DNA of 44,698 bases from Acidobacteriota bacterium. Lineage in GTDB: Bacteria; Acidobacteriota; Terriglobia; Terriglobales; Acidobacteriaceae. This document shows, in pieces, positions 15,085 to 22,253 of this stretch. Below the pieces are notes generated by a model. The model saw only the letters and a list, made by a program, of their open reading frames with translations. It searched no databases and was not told the DNA's origin. The stretch lies in contig JAKAJO010000035.1 in NCBI GenBank assembly GCA_021813745.1, positions 1 through 44,698 of the forward strand, in the 5' to 3' direction. Within the stretch, counting starts at the first letter, position 1. Each line of letters begins with the position of its first letter. A program made the position numbers and the translations under genes.

Positions 15085-16569
15085 ATGACTCGGCGAACTT
15101 CCACACTTGAACTTGCACTTCCCGCGAGGGACAAAGCGTCCCCTGCCTGGCGCTGGCTTTACGAGAGTCTCCGGCAGCAGATCCTTGCCGGAAGTCTCAG
15201 GCCAGGAAGACGGCTCCCGGCAACGCGAGACCTGGCTGGGCAGCATGAACTCGCACGCGGCACGGTGGTTGCAGCCTATGAGCAGCTAAAGTCAGAAGGC
15301 TACGTGGAGGGACGAATTGGTTCAGGAACCTGCGTGTGCCACACTTTGCCGGAAGCATTTCTGCAGGTGAGCCCTGCAGGCGAACCGAAACGGTATGAGA
15401 CCGGCAAGGCGCCCGTAGCGCTGGCACAGTATGGAAAAGGCGTGAAACTCTTTTCCGGCTATGAGAGCCAGCCCACGCATGCATTCAGACCGAATCTTCC
15501 TGCTGTTGACCTGTTTCCAGTCGAGCTTTGGACACGAGTGACCACGCGCGTGCTGCGGCGGGCAACGACGCGGATGCTGATGGGCTGCGATCCGATGGGA
15601 TATTCTCCGCTTCGCGAGACGATCGCCGACTACTTGAATGCATCGCGCGGCGTACGCTGCACGGCGGGGCAAATCGCGGTTGTTTCCGGGATTCAGGAGG
15701 CACTGGATCTTACGGCAAGAATTCTGATCGACCGCGGCGATCAAGTCTGCATGGAAAACCCCGGATACACGGGCGCGGCCATTGTCTTCGAGTCGAATGG
15801 AGCACGGGTTCGTCACGTGCCTGTGGACGTCGAGGGGATCGTGGTGCGCCGGTTGCCGCTGAACCGGACCCGATTGGTCTACGTGACGCCGGGTCACCAA
15901 TTTCCCCTGGGCGTAACCATGAGCCTGGCAAGGCGGCTTGAGCTGCTCGAGTGGAGCTCGAAGACGGGAGCGCTGATTTTCGAAGACGATTATGACTGTG
16001 AATACCGGTACGCCGGCCGGCCTTCTCCCGCGCTGCAGGGTTTGGATCAGCAAGGTACGGTGCTCTATGCGGGAACCTTCAGCAAGACCCTGTTTCCCTC
16101 CCTGCGCCTCGGATACATGGTCGTACCTGATTTTCTGATCGACCGCATTGAGGCGATGAAATCGACTACCAACCGGCACGCGCCGGTGCTGGAACAGGCT
16201 GTGCTGCATGCATTCATGGCCGAAGGGCACTTTAACAGGCATGTGCGACGGATGCGGGCCATTTATGCAGAGAGGCTGGAGATACTGCTGACTGAGGCCC
16301 GAGCGGAACTTGACGGCCTGCTGACTATCACAGGGATCGAGGCTGGGCTGCAAACAGCCGGGTGGCTGCCCCAGGGGGCCGACGCGGAGCGAGCCGCAGG
16401 GGCGGCAGCGAAACTCGGAGTGGAAGTGATTCCCCTCAGTTGCTATGCAAGAGGCAAACTTTCGCGTGACGGTCTCCAGCTTGGATTCGCGGCTGTGGAC
16501 GCTCCCGAGATTCGGCGCGGCATGGAGAAACTCGCAAAAGCTCTCAAGCGCTCGGTTGCAGAATCCTGA
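15085..16569 (+). CDS. MocR-family transcriptional regulator (module 2)
   Basis: 494 residues. The GntR winged helix (about 15-80: WRWLYESLRQQILAGSLRPG, LPATRDLAGQHELARGTVVAAY) is fused to an aminotransferase-like domain with DPMGYSPLRETIADYL, VSGIQEALDL, FEDDYDCEYRYAGRP and the PLP lysine K334 in AGTFSKTLF. It is a clear paralogue of the MocR at 4338-5834. The ATG immediately follows the candidate operator and has no good ribosome site, so translation may be weak or leaderless. Predicted to respond to PLP or an amino compound. Confidence 0.9.
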   Translation: MTRRTSTLELALPARDKASPAWRWLYESLRQQILAGSLRPGRRLPATRDLAGQHELARGTVVAAYEQLKSEGYVEGRIGSGTCVCHTLPEAFLQVSPAGEPKRYETGKAPVALAQYGKGVKLFSGYESQPTHAFRPNLPAVDLFPVELWTRVTTRVLRRATTRMLMGCDPMGYSPLRETIADYLNASRGVRCTAGQIAVVSGIQEALDLTARILIDRGDQVCMENPGYTGAAIVFESNGARVRHVPVDVEGIVVRRLPLNRTRLVYVTPGHQFPLGVTMSLARRLELLEWSSKTGALIFEDDYDCEYRYAGRPSPALQGLDQQGTVLYAGTFSKTLFPSLRLGYMVVPDFLIDRIEAMKSTTNRHAPVLEQAVLHAFMAEGHFNRHVRRMRAIYAERLEILLTEARAELDGLLTITGIEAGLQTAGWLPQGADAERAAGAAAKLGVEVIPLSCYARGKLSRDGLQLGFAAVDAPEIRRGMEKLAKALKRSVAES

Positions 16570-16809
16570 TCACCGACCTGTAATGGTTCCGCCTGCCGAT
16601 GGATGTCAAATTGCGGAGTCACTCACCGTTGCCAGTCCGCACACAAGTCGCCAGGTCTTCATGTGCTTGGGCCCAGCAAGTTGCCGGAGAACGGGCGACG
16701 CGCTCTCTTGATTCCAAAATGTGCACGCGGTTGCCGCACAAGGTACCGTAGGCGACCTTACGGCAACTATCGGTCAATGAGCGCATTGACTTGTTATCAC
16801 TACTGACCT

Positions 16810-17868
16810 TCACTCTCCGGTGCCTACCGCACTCGCGATGTTCCTGAACCCGTCGCGGGCGAGTAGCTGCACGAGACCTTCGTTGATTCGGCGCACGAGG
16901 TGGAAACCTTGGTACACGAGCGCTGTATACACCTGCACCAATGACGCGCCCGCGCGGATAAATCCATAGGCGTCTTCGGCTGAGGCGATGCCTCCTACGC
17001 CGATGAGCGGAATCCGCCCCTGCGACAGGCTGCGAATATCCCGCAGCGCCGCAAGTGAGAGCGTCTTAAGGGGCTCCCCACTCAAACCTCCTTGTTCGCC
17101 CCGGTTGTGGCTTTGGAGAGTGGAGGGGCGACTAACGGTGGTGTTGGAGACGATGAGGCCATCCACAGAATGGGTGAGCGCGGCTTCCACGATGTCCTGC
17201 TTCTGTTGCAGATTCAGGTCCGGCGCGATTTTGTAGAGCACTGCTATGCGCCTGTCTTGCATCTCGGCAAGCTCTTCGCGTTTGGCCGTAATGGCTTTTA
17301 TCAGAGCGACGAGTTGGGTCTTTTGCTGAAGATCACGCAGACCAACGGTGTTCGGGGAAGATACGTTGATCGTAATGTAATCGGCATGGGGGTAGACCCT
17401 TTCCAGGCCCGTCAAGTAGTCGCTGACAGCATCGGGACTGTTTTTGTTCCTGCCAATATTGGCCCCAAGCACTCCTGCTTTTTTGCGCCGCTTGAGATTA
17501 GCGACGAAAACGTCTGCGCCGTGATTGTTGAAGCCCAGCCGGTTGATAATCCCCTTCTCTTTTTTCAAACGAAACATGCGCGGTTGCGGATTGCCGGGCT
17601 GGGGTAAGGGAGTTACGGTGCCCGCTTCGACGAAACCGAAGCCCTGGGCCAATAGCGCATCCACGACGGCGGCGTTCTTATCAAAGCCTGCCGCAAGGCC
17701 AACGGGGCTTTTGAAGGACAGGCCGAAGCACTCTGTCGCTAGTGCGGAATGATCGAACGCCGCGCCTGCTGGCACGAGCCCTGCTCTGAGGGCGCAAATG
17801 GCTGCATCGTGCGCTGTCTCGGCGGGTAAGAGACGAACCAGCGGGCCAACGACTCGATAGTAGTCCAT
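16810..17868 (-). CDS. pyrD: Dihydroorotate dehydrogenase, class 2 (quinone-dependent)
   Basis: 352 residues, usual length for class 2. It oxidises dihydroorotate to orotate in pyrimidine synthesis at the inner face of the membrane, passing electrons to quinone. Features are the N-terminal membrane-binding helices (YRVVGPLVRLLPAETAHDAAICALR), FMN-site segments SPVGLAAGFDKNA, GTVTPLPQPGNPQPRMFRL and NRLGFNN, the catalytic Ser loop ITINVSSPNTVGLRDLQ (about residue 170; serine rather than cysteine marks class 2), and C-terminal IGVGGIASAEDAY and VYTALVYQG. It stands alone, convergent with MocR. It is the one housekeeping gene in an otherwise accessory window. Confidence 0.95.
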   Translation of the reverse strand: MDYYRVVGPLVRLLPAETAHDAAICALRAGLVPAGAAFDHSALATECFGLSFKSPVGLAAGFDKNAAVVDALLAQGFGFVEAGTVTPLPQPGNPQPRMFRLKKEKGIINRLGFNNHGADVFVANLKRRKKAGVLGANIGRNKNSPDAVSDYLTGLERVYPHADYITINVSSPNTVGLRDLQQKTQLVALIKAITAKREELAEMQDRRIAVLYKIAPDLNLQQKQDIVEAALTHSVDGLIVSNTTVSRPSTLQSHNRGEQGGLSGEPLKTLSLAALRDIRSLSQGRIPLIGVGGIASAEDAYGFIRAGASLVQVYTALVYQGFHLVRRINEGLVQLLARDGFRNIASAVGTGE

Positions 17869-18231
17869 TGCGATTCCGGGCGACGGTGCAGGATCTTCTC
17901 AGGCTCTCTTCAACCCTAACATTCCAGGTGGTGACGCAGCTTAGGTTTTTTGAGGCCTTAGCTTCCGCCACCGAGTGCGAGGACGCTCATCTCGATAAGC
18001 ACCCAATCTCCGAGGCACTCACTGACACCGCGATTTTGATCAGCGAAACGCGGTCATATGTCTGTAGAACGGGCATTTCGGACTTGTGCTTCCGGTGGCC
18101 GGAAATGGTCTTCAGCTTGACGTTAGGTACCATTATGTCGGCTCTGCTTCAGCTTTCCGCCGGCAATGCTTATGTCGAAAAACTTGGAGCAGACCCCAAT
18201 TCTCGGTAGTAACCGTGATTAGACTTGACAG
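17869..18231. other. Gap between pyrD and the MarR gene, no gene recognised
   Basis: A plus-strand frame (17868-18209) is open here but has no recognisable similarity, no ribosome site, and begins antisense to the pyrD start. A good -35 hexamer TTGACA sits at 18225-18230, just before the palindrome at the MarR start, with AT-rich -10-like sequence (TATATT) inside the palindrome. Confidence 0.45.
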
Positions 18232-18273
18232 TTCGTAAGCTACCTAGCAATATATTGCTAGGTAGCTTACGAA
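18232..18273. promoter_or_regulatory. 42-bp perfect palindrome, probable MarR operator
   Basis: Two 21-bp arms with no spacer are exact reverse complements: the left arm starts TTCGTAAGCTACC and the centre is AATATATT. It covers the probable -10 region and ends on the first base of the MarR ATG, so bound regulator would block transcription of its own operon. In RNA it would also fold into a very stable hairpin hiding the ribosome site. Confidence 0.8.
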
Positions 18274-18746
18274 TGTCGAAAAAGCCAACGAACAATAACG
18301 TCCATAACCATGACACTGTCGGAGGGTGTGCCAAACGTCTGTACTTGGCTTCGCGTGCCGTCATGGATATGCTTTTGCGGCCCTATGGGCTCGGTTCAAC
18401 CCAGTGGTATGTGCTCTATCAACTGGCTAATGTCGGTCCCACGATGCAGCGCGATCTTGTGAAGATGTTCAACATCGAAAGGGCCACGCTAAGCGGGGTC
18501 GTCACCACACTGCTGCGCAAAGGTTTGATCGCGCAGACTCCCGACGTAGATGACCAGCGCCAACGCATCCTGCGCATCACCCGTGCGGGCGAGAAGCTGT
18601 GGCAAGCGCTGCCCAATCCGGTGGAGATGATCCTCGATGTGGCATTCAAAGGGGCAGACCCCGCCGAGATGGAGATCGCCCGCAAAGTGCTGCAAGCCGC
18701 AACGAAACGACTGAACGAACACGATTGGGAAGGAGAATCACAATGA
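18273..18746 (+). CDS. MarR-family transcriptional regulator
   Basis: 157 residues. Winged-helix features are LGSTQWYVLYQLANVGPTMQRDLVKMF, the recognition helix RATLSGVVTTLLRKGLI and the wing DVDDQRQRILRITRAGE. ATG 18273 was chosen; a TTG at 18225 would put the operator inside the gene. The ribosome site is poor (GGTAG inside the palindrome). The stop overlaps the ATG of the epimerase gene (ATGA), so the pair forms an operon that MarR presumably represses. Confidence 0.87.
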   Translation: MSKKPTNNNVHNHDTVGGCAKRLYLASRAVMDMLLRPYGLGSTQWYVLYQLANVGPTMQRDLVKMFNIERATLSGVVTTLLRKGLIAQTPDVDDQRQRILRITRAGEKLWQALPNPVEMILDVAFKGADPAEMEIARKVLQAATKRLNEHDWEGESQ

Positions 18747-19558
18747 CAACTCTAGTTACAGGTGGAACCGGTTTGGTCGGCTCCCGTCTCTTGCAGCACC
18801 TCCTGAAAGCCGGTGTGGAATGCCGCGCTCTTGTGCGTCCGGGCAAAGCGATCCCTGACGGCGTAGAGGCCGTGGAAGGCGATTTGTTCAACGCCGTGGC
18901 CTTGCGGAAGGCAGTTGAAGGTGTCTCGGCTATTGTCCATCTGGCAGCCGTCTTCCGAACACTGGACGAAAAGGAAATCTGGCGCGCGAATCTCGACGGC
19001 ACTCGTGCTCTCATCGCTGCCGTGAAGCTTCATGCGCCGCAAGCCCGCTTCGTCATGGCCAGCACTTGCCTCGTTTACGACGAAGGCGGCTCAAGGCCAG
19101 GACTGGAAGATGACGAACTGCACCCGAGTCAGGCCTATCCGGCGAGCAAAGTGGCTGCGGAAAAAGAACTTTGTGAGAGTGGCCTCAACTGGAGCGTTCT
19201 CCGTCTCCCGTTCGTATATGGAGACGGCGACGAGCATCTGGCCGCTGTTCCTGCCATCGTTTCGAGGATGAAATGGCATCCGGCGCAGACCTTCAGTCTC
19301 GCTCATCAGCGAGATGTTGCGCGCGCCTTCGAACTGGCGCTGACAGGCGCAATGGATAGACGGATCGTGAATATCGCAGATGATGCACCTAGCACGCTCT
19401 ACGACATGGCCAAAGCCATTGGCGTGACCATCGAATCCTGCGCCGAACCGCTTAAGAATCCGTGGTGGGGCCGCGCGGATACAACACTGAGCCGCAGTCT
19501 CGGTTTCATACCGACGGTAGCGACGCTTGGCCAGGCCGTTCGGGAAGGGATTCTCTAA
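18743..19558 (+). CDS. NAD-dependent epimerase/dehydratase family protein
   Basis: 271-residue extended SDR with the Rossmann motif TGGTGLVGSRLLQHL at the N-terminus, VHLAAV, and the catalytic Tyr/Lys in YPASKVAAEK. VLRLPFVYGDGDEH and HQRDVARAFELAL are further family landmarks. Substrate unknown. GGAGA precedes the ATG, which overlaps the MarR stop, so expression should follow MarR control. An IS110 element lies immediately downstream. Confidence 0.88.
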   Translation: MTTLVTGGTGLVGSRLLQHLLKAGVECRALVRPGKAIPDGVEAVEGDLFNAVALRKAVEGVSAIVHLAAVFRTLDEKEIWRANLDGTRALIAAVKLHAPQARFVMASTCLVYDEGGSRPGLEDDELHPSQAYPASKVAAEKELCESGLNWSVLRLPFVYGDGDEHLAAVPAIVSRMKWHPAQTFSLAHQRDVARAFELALTGAMDRRIVNIADDAPSTLYDMAKAIGVTIESCAEPLKNPWWGRADTTLSRSLGFIPTVATLGQAVREGIL

Positions 19559-19900
19559 GCAACAGTAATTATGGAAACCATCCTTTGAAACCGGAGCCCG
19601 CAGGCATTTATGCGCTTACGGGCATCTGGAGAATCGCTCCTCATAAGCGTGCAACTGGCCGCCCTTGGCCAGACAGGATGTAAAGGAACGCGAGTCGAGC
19701 GATGATATTCGCAGCCGGTCGGATGACAGCTACAGCCCGCGCCGACATTGGTGCTCGGATTAAAGCCCGATCGAAAAGCGTGGGTCTGGGGTTGCGTACA
19801 GACGTGTGATGACGTCAGTCGGTTTCCGGCGACAATCTCGATTGGGAGTTTGCTCTGTGTCCGCGCTCCGGGCATCTGACCGGCATCGTCGGAGGAGTAT
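19559..19900 (+). ncRNA. Structured non-coding leader of the IS110 element, candidate bridge RNA
   Basis: 342 bp without a gene directly upstream of an IS110 recombinase. It contains nested inverted repeats: CGCTTA (19613-19618) with TAAGCG (19644-19649) enclosing GGAG/CTCC (19628-19640), then CTGGCC/GGCCAG (19655-19672). Established work on IS110 elements shows that the non-coding end encodes a bridge RNA whose loops pair with target and donor DNA. Position and folding fit; the guide loops cannot be assigned from one copy. Confidence 0.45.
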
Positions 19901-21420
19901 ATGGCCAAGAAGAGCAAAAGCAGATGTGACACACTGCCCATCCTGCACCCGGATGCTGCTGGCATTGATGTAGGTGCCAGCGAGTTATACGTTGCGGTGA
20001 ACGCTGATCGAGATCCACAACCCGTCCGCTGTTTCCCTACGTTCACACGCGATCTGCATGCGCTAGTCGACTGGCTTGTACAGTGTGGGATCCACTCCGT
20101 GGCGATGGAGTCTACCAGCGTTTACTGGATTCCGATTTATCAGATCCTGGAAGAACGCGGCCTCGCAGTTTACCTCGTCAACGCGCAGCACGTGAAGAAC
20201 GTGCCGGGACGGAAGACCGATGTCTCAGACTGCCAATGGCTCCAGTATCTACACTCGGTTGGCCTGCTCCGTGCCAGTTTTCGACCACCTGGATTCATCT
20301 GCGCAATACGATCTCTCTGGCGACATCGCGCCAGCCTGATTCAAATGGCGGCTGAGCACGTCTTGCACATGCAGAAGGCTCTGGACCAGATGAACCTTCA
20401 GATTCATCGTGTTCTGAACGACATTACTGGAGTAAGTGGCCTCAGAATCCTGGACGCGATCCTTGCCGGTGAACGGGATCCCCTCACCCTGGCGCGGCTC
20501 TGCCACGGTGGCGTAAAGAGCAGCGAGGACATCATAGCGAAATCACTCGAAGGCGATTACCGCCCAGAGCATCTGTTCGCGCTTCGCCAGTCCCTGGCGG
20601 CGTTTCGCTATTATCAGCAACTCGTTCTTGAAGCCGATCGCGAGATTCAACTGCAGCTTGCAGAATTGGAGACGGCACCAACGGCACAGCCAACAACGCC
20701 GCCACGAACGAAACCTACGGCCCATTATGCACGCCACTACGAGCCCAGAACATTCGATCTCCGAGGCGAACTATACCGAGTCTTTGGAGAGGATCTGACG
20801 AACGTGCCGGGCATCAGCGCGCTCACTGCTCAAACCATCTTGTGCGAAATCGGAACCGATGTTTCCCGGTTCCGAAATGCCTCTGCTTTCGCATCCTGGC
20901 TAGGGCTTTGCCCTGAGAAGAAGATCAGTGGCGGTAAGGTACTCTTCACCAAAAGCCGGCGCGTTCGAAGCCGGGTAGCGACCGCCCTCCGTATGGGCGC
21001 CCAGTCACTGCATCACGCCAAAGACTATCTGGGCGAATTCTTCCGCCGTATCACCCGAAAGCTCGGCAGGTCCCAGGCGATCACAGCAACGGCACACAAA
21101 CTTGCTCGCATTCTCTTCCACCTGCTAAGCACGAAGGAGGCCTACAACGAGAGTGTCTTTCACAAGTCTGAAGCTGACACCGTCCGACGTGCCGAGTATC
21201 GGCTGCGCAGGCAAGCCGCCCAGCTCGGATTTCAGGTCATCCCCGCAGAGAACGGTTGATGTTCCTTGGGAGTCGGCATCGCGCCATGTTTCCTGGGGTG
21301 AGCGACTAAGTCATGGTCTTTGGCCGGTTGCCAGCACACAGTCAGCACACCAGAATCTTCCAATCCTGGAGACTGGCGCAGCACCCCGAATACGGTCGAC
21401 TGATGGCCAGTCAGCGCCCC
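19561..21420 (+). mobile_element. IS110-family insertion sequence (ends approximate)
   Basis: The recombinase gene with its non-coding flanks. IS110 elements lack terminal inverted repeats and long target duplications, so the ends cannot be fixed from one copy. The left limit is the epimerase stop (19558) and the right limit the hydrolase-like fragment at 21423. Confidence 0.5.
19901..21259 (+). CDS. IS110-family transposase (DEDD recombinase)
   Basis: 452 residues, full length for the long IS110 form. The RuvC-like N-terminal domain shows the DEDD set: D23 (AGIDVG), E70 (VAMEST), D107 and D110 (KTDVSDCQWLQ). A long helical middle region (about 150-250) is followed by the C-terminal Tnp domain with the helix-hairpin-helix NVPGISALTAQTILCEIG, ASWLGLCPEKKISGGK (probable catalytic Ser region) and RVATALRMGAQSLHHAKDYLGEFFRR. 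GGAGGAG precedes the ATG. It appears intact. Confidence 0.92.
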   Translation: MAKKSKSRCDTLPILHPDAAGIDVGASELYVAVNADRDPQPVRCFPTFTRDLHALVDWLVQCGIHSVAMESTSVYWIPIYQILEERGLAVYLVNAQHVKNVPGRKTDVSDCQWLQYLHSVGLLRASFRPPGFICAIRSLWRHRASLIQMAAEHVLHMQKALDQMNLQIHRVLNDITGVSGLRILDAILAGERDPLTLARLCHGGVKSSEDIIAKSLEGDYRPEHLFALRQSLAAFRYYQQLVLEADREIQLQLAELETAPTAQPTTPPRTKPTAHYARHYEPRTFDLRGELYRVFGEDLTNVPGISALTAQTILCEIGTDVSRFRNASAFASWLGLCPEKKISGGKVLFTKSRRVRSRVATALRMGAQSLHHAKDYLGEFFRRITRKLGRSQAITATAHKLARILFHLLSTKEAYNESVFHKSEADTVRRAEYRLRRQAAQLGFQVIPAENG

Positions 21421-21422
21421 AA

Positions 21423-21512
21423 ATGATCAGTTTCCGACATGGCGACCTCACGTCGCGGTGGATCGCAGAATCCTCGTCAGTTCCCAGGACTGATCCTATG
21501 AAGTCGTCGTAG
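21423..21512 (+). pseudogene. Fragment resembling the N-terminus of the module 2 alpha/beta hydrolase
   Basis: The frame starting at ATG 21423 reads MISFRHGDLTSRWIAES and stops at 21512. SFRHGDLT plus a Trp at the same spacing matches the start of the hydrolase at 12815-13612 (SFRHGDLTLSW). The rest of the gene is absent. It lies just beyond the IS110 element, suggesting a deleted second copy. The similarity is short, so confidence is limited. Confidence 0.4.
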
Positions 21513-21611
21513 GCTAGCGTGTTCAATAACTTGGGACCCCGGCGGGGTACGCGAGTCGTTTAGTTTGGCGAGCGATGGGGGCCGGCTCTCGCCTGACCGT
21601 TTCGGTCGCGA

Positions 21612-22253
21612 TCAATTCTCGATGTTGATGAGGCCGCGATGGATCGCAGTAGTCGCCGCTTCGGTGCGGTCCGAGACTTCCAGCTTTTCAATAATGCTAT
21701 TGACGTGGTTGCGGACAGTGTTTCCGCTGATTTGGAGGACCGTGCCTATCTCCTTGTTGGTGAGTCCGCGGGAGAGCATGTTCAACACTTCAAGCTCACG
21801 GGATGTGAGATTTGTCCGCATCATTCGCTCAGCCAGCCGTGCGGCAATATTCGGTGGCAGATACCGCCGGCCAGAATGGACGGTTCGGATGGCTTCCACC
21901 ATGCTGGCCTGGGGCGTGTCTTTGAGAAGGTAGCCCTGTGCGCCAGCTTGCACTGCGCCGTAAATGTTCTCATCCGTTTCAAAACTTGTGAGAACGATAG
22001 TGCGGGCGCTGATTTTCGCCCGCCGAAAAGCCTGGAGGGTATCGATTCCGCTCATTCCGGGCATTCGTAAATCCAGCAACACGAGATCTGTTGGCGTGCG
22101 GGCCAGTATATTGAGCGCGTCTTCACCGCTCTGGGCGGCGCCCACAACCTCGATACCGGATTGCGTGCCGAGCATGCTGACAAGGCCGGCGAGCACGACT
22201 GGATGGTCATCCACGATAAGAATACGAATTGGTGCGCTTGGAGAATCTAGCAT
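21612..22253 (-). CDS. NarL/LuxR-family response regulator
   Basis: 213 residues. The receiver domain (about 8-125) has the acidic pair in LIVDDHPVV, the phospho-acceptor D61 in LVLLDLRMPG, Thr/Ser in IVLTSF and Lys in GYLLKDTP. The LuxR-type HTH (about 150-210) shows LTSRELEVLNMLSRGLTNKEIG and NTVRNHVNSIIEKL. The start at 22253 (MLDSPSAP) is preferred; an ATG at 22262 adds three residues. It overlaps the 3' end of the histidine kinase gene by 47 bp, so the two are co-translated partners. Its likely target is the divergent glycan operon, but no site could be proven. Confidence 0.9.
   Translation of the reverse strand: MLDSPSAPIRILIVDDHPVVLAGLVSMLGTQSGIEVVGAAQSGEDALNILARTPTDLVLLDLRMPGMSGIDTLQAFRRAKISARTIVLTSFETDENIYGAVQAGAQGYLLKDTPQASMVEAIRTVHSGRRYLPPNIAARLAERMMRTNLTSRELEVLNMLSRGLTNKEIGTVLQISGNTVRNHVNSIIEKLEVSDRTEAATTAIHRGLINIEN

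Noticed and set aside
17868..18209. Plus-strand frame of 113 codons before the MarR gene
   Set aside because: No ribosome site and no recognisable similarity, and it begins antisense to the pyrD start.
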